This document shows positions 17,305 through 25,859 of a stretch of DNA of 53,852 bases, in pieces. The stretch is from positions 160,242 to 214,093 of the forward strand of contig JAFTQC010000022.1 of the NCBI GenBank assembly GCA_017462965.1, in the 5' to 3' direction. The DNA is from Clostridia bacterium. GTDB lineage: Bacteria > Bacillota > Clostridia > TANB77 > UBA1234. Position 1 is the stretch's first letter; each line of letters begins with the position of its first letter. Below the pieces are notes generated by a model. It saw only the letters and a list, made by a program, of their open reading frames with translations. It did no database searches and had not been told where the DNA came from. A program made the position numbers and the translations under genes.

Positions 17305-17682
17305 ATGGAAAGAACTGAAAGAATAGAAGAAGAAATTAAGAAAATTGCTGGTCGTTTGATTGATCAAGAGTTAAAAGATCCAAGACTTACAGGTATTATT
17401 AGTGTTACTAAGGTGTATGTTTCAAGGGATTTGAAATATTGCAAGATTTTTGTTAGTATGCTTGGTACTGTTGATGAGAAGGAGGCAATGGATGCTCTTA
17501 AATCTTCTGCAGGTTTTGTTAGAAGAGAAATTGGTAATAACATCAGAATGCATTCAACACCTGAGGTTAAGTTTGAGATGGATGATTCAATGGCTTATGG
17601 TGAAAAGATTCAAGGTATTATTAATTCTTTAGATATTAAGCCTATTGAAGACGATGAATCTGCTGATGAAAGCGATTTTTAG
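17305..17682 (+). CDS. rbfA: ribosome-binding factor A
   Basis: RbfA binds the 30S neck and assists 16S 5'-end maturation. The 125 residues have the family pattern: RIEEEIKKIAGRLIDQELKD, then TGIISVTKVYVSRDLKYCKIFVS and the KH-like VRREIGNNIRMHSTPEVKFEMDDS. The tail is acidic. It follows infB by 31 bases and precedes nrnA by 17 bases, as in many Bacillota. Confidence 0.96.
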   Translation: MERTERIEEEIKKIAGRLIDQELKDPRLTGIISVTKVYVSRDLKYCKIFVSMLGTVDEKEAMDALKSSAGFVRREIGNNIRMHSTPEVKFEMDDSMAYGEKIQGIINSLDIKPIEDDESADESDF

Positions 17683-17699
17683 AAAAAGGAGTTTTTAAT

Positions 17700-18656
17700 A
17701 TGTCAGTTTTAGATAGCATAAGAGAAATGGTTCAAAAAGCTAAATCAATTTTAATAATTACTCATGAAAATCCTGATGGTGATGCCGTTGGTAGTTCACT
17801 TGGATTTATGCATGGTCTTTTGAAACTTGAAAAAGAAGTAGATGTTTTTATTCCAAAAGTTAATAAAATGTTTAGCTTTTTGCCTGGTTTTGATTTGATA
17901 AAAAATGAATTACCAGAGGATGCTTCTTATGATTTGTGTGTAGCTTTAGATAGTAGTGATTTAGAGCGTTTGGCTGAAGGTAGAAAGTGGTTCGAAAAAA
18001 TTGAAAATACAATAGTAATCGACCATCACATTACAAATCAAAATTTTGGTGATGCCAACTACGTTAATGCAGTTGCATCATCAACTTGCCAAAATATTAT
18101 AGTTGTTTTAGCAGCAATGGAAGTTGCTATAAATAAGGATATGGCTACATGTATTTATACAGGAATGCTTACAGATACAGGTGGATTTAGATATAATGTT
18201 CAAACAGAAACATTTGAATTTGCTGGTATGATGATGGAAGCTGGTGTAAATATCGCCGAAATTTATAGAAATGTTTTTGATTTAACAACAGAAGCTAGAA
18301 CTAGACTTCTTGGAAGGGCTTTATCAAGACTAGAAATTTTGGAAAATGGTAGAGTCGCTTTTACATATGTTACAGCAGACGATTGGAATGAGTTTGGAAA
18401 TCAAGATGGCGATCATGAAAATATAGTTAACTATGGTCGCAATATTGAAGGCGTTGAAGTTTCAATTATGCTTCGTGAAAAAGACGGACAATATAAAGTT
18501 AGTCTTCGTTCAAATGATTATGTAGATGTTTCAATCATTGCATCAAAGTATGCTGGTGGCGGACATCTTAGAGCATCAGGATTCGCGGTGCCAGGACCAT
18601 TAGAGCAAGCAAAAGAAACTGTGCTTGCAGAAATCAAAAAGCAGCTAAAAGACTAA
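17700..18656 (+). CDS. nrnA: DHH-family oligoribonuclease / pAp phosphatase NrnA
   Basis: NrnA degrades short RNA oligonucleotides and dephosphorylates 3'-phosphoadenosine-5'-phosphate. The 318 residues contain THENPDGDAVGSSLG (motif I), VALDSSD (II), IVIDHHITN (DHH motif) and the DHHA1 substrate-binding GGGHLRASGF near the C-terminus. It lies between rbfA and truB, its common place. A terminator overlaps its last codons. Confidence 0.95.
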   Translation: MSVLDSIREMVQKAKSILIITHENPDGDAVGSSLGFMHGLLKLEKEVDVFIPKVNKMFSFLPGFDLIKNELPEDASYDLCVALDSSDLERLAEGRKWFEKIENTIVIDHHITNQNFGDANYVNAVASSTCQNIIVVLAAMEVAINKDMATCIYTGMLTDTGGFRYNVQTETFEFAGMMMEAGVNIAEIYRNVFDLTTEARTRLLGRALSRLEILENGRVAFTYVTADDWNEFGNQDGDHENIVNYGRNIEGVEVSIMLREKDGQYKVSLRSNDYVDVSIIASKYAGGGHLRASGFAVPGPLEQAKETVLAEIKKQLKD

Positions 18657-18668
18657 GCTGCTTTTTTT
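18636..18668 (+). terminator. terminator overlapping the end of nrnA
   Basis: AAAAAGCAGCT (18636-18646) pairs with AGCTGCTTTTT, followed by a T-run to 18668. The left arm lies within the last codons of nrnA. It may separate truB from the upstream operon, wholly or in part. Confidence 0.85.
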
Positions 18669-18684
18669 ACTCGCCACCAAAAAA

Positions 18685-18717
18685 GGACAAAAGCCCCGTC
18701 CCTTTGTCCTTTTTTTT
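18685..18717 (+). terminator. GGACAAAAG...CTTTGTCC palindrome with T-run
   Basis: GGACAAAAG and CCTTTGTCC enclose a CCCCGT core and are followed by eight T. This is a copy of the dispersed palindrome family (near-identical to 49353-49377). Together with the hairpin 17 bases before, it forms a double terminator between nrnA and truB. Confidence 0.8.
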
Positions 18718-18737
18718 AGAAGAAGGAGTGATACGAA

Positions 18738-19580
18738 GTGCAAAGTGGTATTTTGATTATTGATAAGCCTGAAGGGATGACGTCGCATGATGTTGTTGCT
18801 AAGGTTAGAAAAGCTTTACATACAAAAAAAGTTGGACATACTGGTACTTTAGATCCTCTAGCTACTGGTGTGCTTGTTGTTTGTGTGGAGAAAGCAACAA
18901 AACTTGTTCAATATTTGACGTGTGAGAATAAAACGTATGATGTTGAGATGAAATTAGGTTTGAAAACAGATACAGGTGATATTACTGGTAGTGTTGTTGA
19001 AACTGATTCAAATATTGAAAATATTTTGAATGAGATAAGTGATGAAAAAATTCATGATGTTTTAGAATCTTTTATTGGGGCTCAAAAGCAAGTTCCACCA
19101 ATGTATTCGGCGATTAAAGTAAATGGAAAGAAATTGTATGAACTTGCGCGTGAGGGGATTGAAATTGAACGTGAAGCACGCGATATCGAGATTCATGAGA
19201 TTAATAATGTATTTTTTGAAAATGATATTTTGAAATTTACAGTATCATGTTCAAAGGGCACATATGTTAGAAGTTTGTGTGAAGATATTGCTTCGAAGCT
19301 TGGTACATGTGGAACGATGACAAATCTTAGAAGAATTGTTACTGGTGAATTTGATTTAAAAGATTCTATTAAAATAGAAGAGATTTCAGAAGAAAAAATT
19401 ATACCAATGGAAAAACTTTTCGACAAAAAAATCGACGTTAAAGATGTTCTTAAAAAGCTGATAAATGGCGAAGAAATTAAAGTTGATTTAGAAGATGGCT
19501 TATATAACTTGTATTCAGATGAATACCTTGGAATAGGCAAAGTTAAAGGAAAAAGATTGAAGCGTGAAATAATTTTGTAG
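18738..19580 (+). CDS. truB: tRNA pseudouridine-55 synthase TruB
   Basis: TruB makes pseudouridine 55 in the T-loop of tRNAs. The 280 residues start GILIIDKPEGMTSHDVV and contain HTGTLDPLATGVLVV with the catalytic Asp, then PPMYSAIKVNGKKLYELAREG and SCSKGTYVRSLCEDI. A TruB C-terminal domain closes the protein. The start is GTG at 18738 behind GAAGGAG. ribF, often next in this operon, is absent; an rRNA methyltransferase follows instead after 88 bases. Confidence 0.96.
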   Translation: MQSGILIIDKPEGMTSHDVVAKVRKALHTKKVGHTGTLDPLATGVLVVCVEKATKLVQYLTCENKTYDVEMKLGLKTDTGDITGSVVETDSNIENILNEISDEKIHDVLESFIGAQKQVPPMYSAIKVNGKKLYELAREGIEIEREARDIEIHEINNVFFENDILKFTVSCSKGTYVRSLCEDIASKLGTCGTMTNLRRIVTGEFDLKDSIKIEEISEEKIIPMEKLFDKKIDVKDVLKKLINGEEIKVDLEDGLYNLYSDEYLGIGKVKGKRLKREIIL

Positions 19581-19668
19581 AAAAAGCTCAATCGAAAAAT
19601 TTGAACAAAAAATTCAAGTATGCAAAAATATATTTGTAAGATAAATAATTTCTTTAAGGAGTGAACTT

Positions 19669-21009
19669 ATGATACAAAAAAATGAAGAGTTTGAAGTTGA
19701 TATTTTAGATATGGGTTTCGAGGGTGAAGGAATCGCTAAAATAAATGGTTACACAACTTTTATAAAAGGTGCACTTAAGGGTGAAAAAGCGAGAATTAAA
19801 ATGTTAAAAGCAAATAAAGACTATGGTTTTGCCAAGCTTTTAGAAGTTGTTGAACCTAGTGAAAAAAGAGAAACGCCAAGATGCGAAGTTTTTTCAAGAT
19901 GTGGTGGATGTAATTTACAACATATGAAATATGAAGAACAAATGACGCTAAAAACAAATCTAGTAAGAAACACATTAAAGAAATCGTTAGGATACGAACC
20001 ATTAGTTGAAGATATAATCGGAATGGTTATTCCATATAACTATAGAAATAAAGCACAATATCCAGTGTCTAATGGGAAGATTGGTTTTTATGCAGGAAGA
20101 ACCCATTCACTAATTGAAAATGAAAGATGTTATATACAAAATACATTGACAGATAGACTTGCCAAAGATGCGTTTAAAGTTACTCAAAAGTATGAAATTT
20201 CTACATATAACGAGAAAACAGGAGAGGGACTTCTAAGACATATAATAACAAGAGTTGGTGTAAATACGAACGAAATAATGCTAACATTTGTTACAAATGG
20301 AGAAGAGTTTCCACATGCAAAAGAAATTGTTGAAGAAATTGTGGATATGTATCCAACAATAAAATCAATCGTGCAAAATGTGAATAAAGAAAATGGAAAT
20401 GTTATCTTAGGGAAAGTTTGCAAAACGTTGTATGGCAATGATTACATAGAGGACGAGCTTGAAGGATATAGATTTAAAATTTCTGCATTATCTTTCTATC
20501 AAGTAAATCCACTTCAAACAGCGGTTTTATATAATACAGCTAAAGAATTTGCAGCACTAACGGGAGAAGAAAACGTATTTGATTTATATTGTGGAATTGG
20601 AACAATTTCAATATTTGTTGCAGATCAAGCGAAGAATGTTTTTGGCGTAGAAATAGTTCCAGAAGCAATCGAAAATGCAAAGGAAAATGCAAGAATAAAC
20701 AATGTAGAAAACGTAGATTTTATATGCGGAAAAGCAGAAGAAGTTATACCTGAAAAGTATAAAGAAGGAAAGAAAGCAGACGTAGTATTTGTAGATCCAC
20801 CAAGAAAAGGCTGTGATATGAAGCTTCTAGAAACTTTGAAAGAAATGCAAGCTAAGAAGATTGTGTATATAAGCTGCAATCCAGCGACGCTAGCGAGAGA
20901 CTTGAAGTATTTGACGGATAATGGGTATGAGATAAAGAGGGTTCAGCCGGTGGATATGTTTCCACAGACGAGTCATGTGGAGAGTGTAGTGTTGCTAGAA
21001 AAAATATAA
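19669..21009 (+). CDS. rlmD: 23S rRNA (uracil-5-)-methyltransferase, RlmD/RlmCD type
   Basis: This SAM-dependent enzyme is predicted to make m5U in 23S rRNA. Of its 446 residues, 1-62 form a TRAM RNA-binding domain. Cys72, Cys78, Cys81 and a later Cys (in ENERCYIQN) match the [4Fe-4S] site of RumA-type enzymes. The C-terminal methyltransferase domain shows VFDLYCGIGTISIF (SAM site), VFVDPPRKGCD, and the catalytic Cys in YISCNPATLARDL. In Gram-positives one such enzyme may modify both U747 and U1939, so the exact target is uncertain. AAGGAGTG precedes the ATG. Confidence 0.9.
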   Translation: MIQKNEEFEVDILDMGFEGEGIAKINGYTTFIKGALKGEKARIKMLKANKDYGFAKLLEVVEPSEKRETPRCEVFSRCGGCNLQHMKYEEQMTLKTNLVRNTLKKSLGYEPLVEDIIGMVIPYNYRNKAQYPVSNGKIGFYAGRTHSLIENERCYIQNTLTDRLAKDAFKVTQKYEISTYNEKTGEGLLRHIITRVGVNTNEIMLTFVTNGEEFPHAKEIVEEIVDMYPTIKSIVQNVNKENGNVILGKVCKTLYGNDYIEDELEGYRFKISALSFYQVNPLQTAVLYNTAKEFAALTGEENVFDLYCGIGTISIFVADQAKNVFGVEIVPEAIENAKENARINNVENVDFICGKAEEVIPEKYKEGKKADVVFVDPPRKGCDMKLLETLKEMQAKKIVYISCNPATLARDLKYLTDNGYEIKRVQPVDMFPQTSHVESVVLLEKI

Positions 21010-21087
21010 ACCTTGAAATGCTTGATTCATAGTTGATTATACACACAATATAACTCTAGAAATGCCTATATGACGGCTTTTGTTTAC

Positions 21088-21116
21088 TTGACTCATAGTT
21101 GACTGAAAGTTATAAT
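21088..21116 (+). promoter_or_regulatory. promoter P1 upstream of the defence operon
   Basis: TTGACT (21088-21093), 17-base spacer, TATAAT (21111-21116). The -35 region is part of an 18-base motif (21087-21104) that has a near copy at 21021-21038. Transcription would run straight into the terminator at 21138-21186, giving a transcript of about 60-65 nt. Confidence 0.65.
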
Positions 21117-21137
21117 ACACGTTAAATATTTAATATT

Positions 21138-21186
21138 AAAGACCAGATTGAAAAGGCAAAATAGCCAAATTCAATTTGGTCTTTTT
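21138..21186 (+). terminator. long-stem terminator; possible end of a small RNA
   Basis: A 15-base arm (21138-21152) pairs with 21170-21184, with one G-T wobble, enclosing a small inner GGC/GCC pair and ending in a T-run (21182-21186). It can terminate rlmD read-through, and it also ends any transcript from the promoter at 21088. Confidence 0.85.
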
Positions 21187-21212
21187 GTATTCAATTTAAT
21201 CAAAATAACACA

Positions 21213-21298
21213 AAATGACATAATTGAGGTTGACAAAATTAATTATACATATTATAATATAATTAGGTCAAAATATATATAAATGACTAAATTGAGGT
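21213..21298 (+). promoter_or_regulatory. pair of 18-bp direct repeats around the defence-operon promoter
   Basis: AAATGACATAATTGAGGT (21213-21230) and AAATGACTAAATTGAGGT (21281-21298) match at 16 of 18 positions. The first ends in the -35 box; the second covers the 5' untranslated region and the ribosome binding site of the Fic gene. This layout suits binding by an autorepressor, perhaps the Fic protein's own winged-helix-like C-terminus. The role is inferred. Confidence 0.55.
21230..21258 (+). promoter_or_regulatory. promoter P2 of the Fic/type I R-M/Kiwa operon
   Basis: TTGACA (21230-21235), exactly 17 bases, TATAAT (21253-21258): both boxes perfect consensus. It is the best promoter in the window and drives seven closely spaced defence genes. 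Confidence 0.88.
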
Positions 21299-21305
21299 GA
21301 AAAAT

Positions 21306-22364
21306 ATGAGAATATATAATTATAAAGATAATTGGCAAAAGCTACTTACGCCTGAAATTGTAGCTATGCTTACTCAAATTCATGAGTTTAAAGGAAAACA
21401 AAACCTTTTTATTGAATCTAAAGCTGATGTGTTAACTGCTTTATTGGATATTGCCAAAATACAAAGTGTTGAAAGTTCAAACAAGATTGAAGGGATTCAC
21501 ACTTCAGATGATAGAATTAAAAAGATTGCTTTAGCGAAAGCTCATCCTGCAAACAGGGCTGAAGAAGAAATTGCAGGATATAGAGAAGTTTTAAAAATAA
21601 TACATGAAAACCATGATAACATAGCTTTAAAATCAAATGTAATTTTACAACTTCATCGTGATTTGTATAAATTCAATGCTTCAAGAAAAGGTGGACAATA
21701 TAAAAGCGGTGATAATATAATTGAAGAGGAATTAGCTGATGGAACTAAAAGAGTTAGATTTAAACCACTTGAAGCGTGGGCAACACCAGAAGCAATAGAA
21801 CAAATATGCAAAGAATTTGATGAAACACTAAAAGATGATTTGATAGATCCTTTGATAGTTATACCAATGTTTATACTTGATCTTTTGTGTATACATCCTT
21901 TTGGTGATGGTAATGGTAGAATGAGCAGACTTTTAACGTTATTGCTTTTGTATCGCTCAGAATATATCGTTGGTAAATATATCAGTATTGAAAAGATGAT
22001 TGAAGAAACTAAAGAACAATATTATGAAACTTTGCAAATGAGTTCGATAGGATGGCACGAAAATGAAAATGATTATGAACCATTTGTTAAATACATGCTT
22101 AGAGTGATTTTACAAGCTTATCGTGAATTTTCATCAAGAGTTCAAATTTTAATTGAAAGTAATCTTTCAAAGCCAGAACGAATTGCTAGAATTATCGAAG
22201 ATACACTTGGTAAAATAACAAAACAAAAAATATTAGAGAAATGTCCTGATATAAGCGAAACTACGGTTCAAAGAACATTAAATGAACTTGTGAAAAATCA
22301 TAAAATTATAAAACAAAGTGGTGGTAGATATACATCTTATATTTGGAATAGGGAGGAAGAATAA
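21306..22364 (+). CDS. Fic-family AMP-transferase with C-terminal HTH
   Basis: Fic proteins transfer AMP or other nucleotides to target proteins. The 352 residues have a Fic_N region, the full active-site motif HPFGDGNGRMSR starting at His197, and an N-terminal inhibitory helix motif Ser58-N-K-I-Glu62-Gly63 matching [S/T]xxxE[G/N], so the enzyme should be self-inhibited. Residues about 275-350 look like a winged helix (TKQKILEKCPDISETTVQRTLNELVKN), suggesting DNA binding. I use the ATG at 21306 behind GAGGTG rather than a GTG at 21297. The stop directly abuts hsdM, so it belongs to the R-M operon. Confidence 0.88.
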   Translation: MRIYNYKDNWQKLLTPEIVAMLTQIHEFKGKQNLFIESKADVLTALLDIAKIQSVESSNKIEGIHTSDDRIKKIALAKAHPANRAEEEIAGYREVLKIIHENHDNIALKSNVILQLHRDLYKFNASRKGGQYKSGDNIIEEELADGTKRVRFKPLEAWATPEAIEQICKEFDETLKDDLIDPLIVIPMFILDLLCIHPFGDGNGRMSRLLTLLLLYRSEYIVGKYISIEKMIEETKEQYYETLQMSSIGWHENENDYEPFVKYMLRVILQAYREFSSRVQILIESNLSKPERIARIIEDTLGKITKQKILEKCPDISETTVQRTLNELVKNHKIIKQSGGRYTSYIWNREEE

Positions 22365-23861
22365 ATGATAACAGGGGAATTAAAAAATAAAATAGATAGT
22401 TTATGGGATGTTTTTGCATCAGGTGGATTAGTAAATCCACTTGATGTAATTGAACAAATTACATATATGATGTTTATACATGATTTAGATGATACAGATA
22501 ATTTGAAATCAAAAGAATGTGCAATGCTTGGTCTGCCATTCAATAGCATTTTTGCTGGAGAAGTTGTAATTGGTGAGAGAAAAATAGAAGGCGAGCAATT
22601 AAAATGGTCTACATTCAAAGATTTTCCTGCTGGAAGAATGTATTCAGTTATTCAAGAATGGGTTTTTCCTTTTATAAAAAATCTTCATGCAGACAAGTCT
22701 AGTGCTTATTCAAAATATATGGATGATGCAATTTTTAAAATACCAACACCTTTGATGTTAGATAAAGTTGTAACATCACTTGATGCGATTTATGAAATGA
22801 TGAAAAATTCAGATAGTGTAGATGTTCGTGGTGATGTATACGAGTATCTTTTAAATAAAATTGCACAATCTGGTTTAAATGGACAATTTAGAACTCCAAG
22901 ACACATTATTAGAATGATGGTAGAAATGATGAATCCAAAACCAGATGAAGTGATTTGTGACCCAGCTTGTGGTACATCAGGATTTTTAGTAACTGCTGGT
23001 GAATATCTAAAAGAAAAATATAAGGAAGAAATTTTCTTTAATAAAGAAAAGAAAGAGCACTACATGAATCATATGTTTTTTGGATATGACATGGATAGAA
23101 CGATGCTTCGTATAGGTGCGATGAATATGATGACTCATGGAATTGAAAGTCCTTTTATAGAATACAGAGATAGTTTATCAGACCAAAATATGGACAAAGA
23201 TAAATATTCTTTAATACTTGCAAATCCCCCATTTAAGGGAAGTCTAGATAACGATATAGTGTCGGCAGATTTATTAAAAATGTGTAAGACTAAAAAGACA
23301 GAGTTATTATTCTTAGCATTATTTATACGTATGTTAAAAGTTGGTGGAAGATGTGCTTGTATAGTTCCTGATGGAGTGCTTTTTGGTTCATCAACAGCAC
23401 ATAAAGCAATTAGAAAAGAAATAATAGAAAATCAAAGATTAGAAGCTGTAATTTCGATGCCATCAGGTGTATTTAAACCATACGCCGGAGTTTCAACAGC
23501 AGTATTAGTATTTACAAAAACAAATCATGGTGGAACAGATAAAGTATGGTTCTATGATATGAAAGCAGATGGATTTTCGCTTGATGATAAGAGAACACCA
23601 GTGAAAGAAAATGATATACCAGATATTATAGAAAGATTTCATAATAGAGATAAGGAACTAGAAAGAAAAAGAACTGAGCAAAGTTTTATGGTTGATAAAG
23701 ATGAAATCTTAAATAACGATTACGATCTTTCAATAAATAAATACAAAGAAGTAGAGTACGTAAAAGTTGAATATCCATCAACAACTGAAATTATGACAGA
23801 GCTTCATGAATTTGAAATGGAGATAACAAAAGGGTTGGAAGAATTGGAGGCGATGTTGTGA
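22365..23861 (+). CDS. hsdM: type I restriction-modification methyltransferase subunit HsdM
   Basis: HsdM methylates adenine at N6 within the type I recognition site, using SAM, in complex with HsdS. The 498 residues include an N-terminal helical domain (about 1-150), SAM motif DPACGTSGFL from residue 199, and catalytic NPPF at 287-290. The ATG follows the Fic stop with no gap, behind GGGAGG. The protein appears full length. Confidence 0.96.
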   Translation: MITGELKNKIDSLWDVFASGGLVNPLDVIEQITYMMFIHDLDDTDNLKSKECAMLGLPFNSIFAGEVVIGERKIEGEQLKWSTFKDFPAGRMYSVIQEWVFPFIKNLHADKSSAYSKYMDDAIFKIPTPLMLDKVVTSLDAIYEMMKNSDSVDVRGDVYEYLLNKIAQSGLNGQFRTPRHIIRMMVEMMNPKPDEVICDPACGTSGFLVTAGEYLKEKYKEEIFFNKEKKEHYMNHMFFGYDMDRTMLRIGAMNMMTHGIESPFIEYRDSLSDQNMDKDKYSLILANPPFKGSLDNDIVSADLLKMCKTKKTELLFLALFIRMLKVGGRCACIVPDGVLFGSSTAHKAIRKEIIENQRLEAVISMPSGVFKPYAGVSTAVLVFTKTNHGGTDKVWFYDMKADGFSLDDKRTPVKENDIPDIIERFHNRDKELERKRTEQSFMVDKDEILNNDYDLSINKYKEVEYVKVEYPSTTEIMTELHEFEMEITKGLEELEAML

Positions 23862-25021
23862 TGGGGAAAGTTAAGTTGGGAGATGTTGGAATAATTATAA
23901 CTGGAAATACTCCCAAAACTTCTGAAGAGTTAAATTATTCCTCTAATGATATTTGTTTTGTGAAACCTAGTGACATATCAAATGATGGAATATCATATAT
24001 AAGAAATTCAGAGTTTTATATTTCGGAATTTGCAAGAGAAAAGGCTAGGATACTACCAGCTAACAGTGTATTGGTTTCTTGTATAGGCATTATTGGAAAA
24101 GTTGGTATAAATCAGAAAGAATGTGCTTTTAATCAGCAAATTAATGCTATTATTCCAAATGAAGAAAAATGTGTTACTGAATATTTAGCTTATGCAATAT
24201 ATGCTAAAAAAATGATGTTGCAGGCAATTGCTAATGCACCTGTAGTACCGATATTAAATAAAACACAATTTTCGGATATTGAAATATTTTTACCATCTTT
24301 AAGTGAACAAAAAGAAGTTGTAAAAAAACTTAATAATATTGATAGTGTCATTTATAAACGAAAACGACAATTAGAAAAGTTAGATGAGCTTATCAAAGCA
24401 CGATTTGTCGAACTGTTTGGTAATTCAGAAAATAAACTTCCTATTGGTGAAATGTGCAATGTCACAGGTGGATATTCATTTAAGAGTGGTGACATTTCTA
24501 ACGATGGTGCAATAAAGATTTTGCAGATAGGAAATGTGTATTTGGATAATGTGAGTTGGGAAACAACAAATTATTTACCCGAAGGATATGACGAAAAATA
24601 CTCAAAATTTATGTTGAACGAGGGAGATATTGTTGTTGCACTAACCCGTCCAATAATCCAATTATTAGGAAATGTAAAGGCTTGTATTGTTAAATCAAGT
24701 GATTTGCCTTGCCTTTTAAATCAACGAGTTGGAAGAATTGTTGCGAAAAATAAAAAAACAGTTTTTCTTGAGTTTATATATGGTTGTTTAATGACAGATG
24801 ATTTTACAAGGTATGTTGAATCTTGTAGTATTGGTTGTTCACAGCCCAATATAAGTACAAAAGATATTGAAAATTACTTAATTCCAAATGCTACATACGA
24901 AGAACAAAAGGCATATGTGGAGTTTAAGAAACAGACCGACAAATCAAAATTAGTAGTACAAAAATCTTTAGATAAATTAGAATTATTAAAAAAAGCATTA
25001 ATGCAGAAATATTTTGAGTAG
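23861..25021 (+). CDS. hsdS: type I restriction-modification specificity subunit HsdS
   Basis: HsdS sets the DNA target. The 386 residues contain two target recognition domains, each starting with a KLGDVG- or LPIGEMCNVTGGY-type segment, separated by a conserved helical spacer (EQKEVVKKLNNIDSVIYKRKRQLEKLDELI is spread over residues about 147-175) and closed by a second helix (about 355-385). The ATG at 23861 shares its A with the hsdM stop; a GTG at 23858 is an alternative. The two recognition domains are clearly different, so a bipartite asymmetric site is expected. Confidence 0.93.
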   Translation: MGKVKLGDVGIIITGNTPKTSEELNYSSNDICFVKPSDISNDGISYIRNSEFYISEFAREKARILPANSVLVSCIGIIGKVGINQKECAFNQQINAIIPNEEKCVTEYLAYAIYAKKMMLQAIANAPVVPILNKTQFSDIEIFLPSLSEQKEVVKKLNNIDSVIYKRKRQLEKLDELIKARFVELFGNSENKLPIGEMCNVTGGYSFKSGDISNDGAIKILQIGNVYLDNVSWETTNYLPEGYDEKYSKFMLNEGDIVVALTRPIIQLLGNVKACIVKSSDLPCLLNQRVGRIVAKNKKTVFLEFIYGCLMTDDFTRYVESCSIGCSQPNISTKDIENYLIPNATYEEQKAYVEFKKQTDKSKLVVQKSLDKLELLKKALMQKYFE

Positions 25022-25031
25022 GTGATAATTA

Positions 25032-25832
25032 ATGAATGAAGAACAAAATTTAGAATTAATGATAGAGGTGGCAAAAGAAGTTGCTAAAGAATCCTATGAA
25101 GATGGAGTGAAGCCTGTTTTGAAACCAACAGGGCAATTGCTTGGAATGCTACCACGTGCGATAAAAGCAGCATTACTTCCTTGTGAAAAATGGATTCTTG
25201 ATAAAGAATATAATCTTGCAGAAACAAAAAAATTGTTAGAAACTAAATTAGCTAATGTTAATCCTGAAAATATAGTACCACCAGAAGCATACATTGCAGT
25301 TCCAGCATTACAATACATTAGTTATTGTATGGATAATGAAGAGTTAAGAGATATGTATGCTAATCTTTTAGCAAGTTCGATGAATAAAGTTGTAAAGAAT
25401 GGTGTTCATCCTGGTTTTGTTGAAATAATAAAACAACTTTCACCAGATGAGGTTAAAATATTAAAATATATTTCGAAAGAAAAAGCTATTCCAACAATAA
25501 CGTTAAGGGCTAATAAAGAAAATGGCAGTGGAATAGCTGTGATTTCTAATTTTTCGAATGTTGGTGAATTGGTAAAATGTGAAGAAGCATTTGAAATAGA
25601 TAGATATTTTGATAATCTTATAAGATTAGGATTAATAGAAAAAGCGGCGTATTCTAGTGTTTTAGTAAAAGATGAATTATATACACCTTTAGAAGAACAT
25701 GAATACATTCAAAATACCATTGAGAGACTAAAAAGTTTAAAAACAGAATATACTAAACCAAAACTACAAAGGTCATACATGACTATAACAAGTTTTGGTG
25801 AACAATTTTGTGACATCTGCTTAACTAAATAA
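25032..25832 (+). CDS. DUF4393 / Abi-alpha-like protein
   Basis: The 266-residue protein resembles the DUF4393 (Abi-alpha) family. An N-terminal amphipathic region contains YEDGVKPVLKPTGQLLGMLPRAI; then VPPEAYIAVPALQYISYC and DMYANLLASSM, which are characteristic; and a C-terminal winged-helix-like part ends in ITSFGEQF. The family is associated with abortive infection and defence loci, but its mechanism is unknown. It sits 10 bases after hsdS and 27 before hsdR, so it is built into the restriction operon and not merely nearby. Confidence 0.72.
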   Translation: MNEEQNLELMIEVAKEVAKESYEDGVKPVLKPTGQLLGMLPRAIKAALLPCEKWILDKEYNLAETKKLLETKLANVNPENIVPPEAYIAVPALQYISYCMDNEELRDMYANLLASSMNKVVKNGVHPGFVEIIKQLSPDEVKILKYISKEKAIPTITLRANKENGSGIAVISNFSNVGELVKCEEAFEIDRYFDNLIRLGLIEKAAYSSVLVKDELYTPLEEHEYIQNTIERLKSLKTEYTKPKLQRSYMTITSFGEQFCDICLTK

Positions 25833-25859
25833 CACTTGTCAAAGAATGGGGGGATTTCT

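Noticed and set aside
21061-21137. Possible tRNA or attachment site upstream of the defence operon
   Set aside because: No cloverleaf, CCA or T-loop motif can be folded here, and there is no integrase gene; the region is better read as promoter and terminator.
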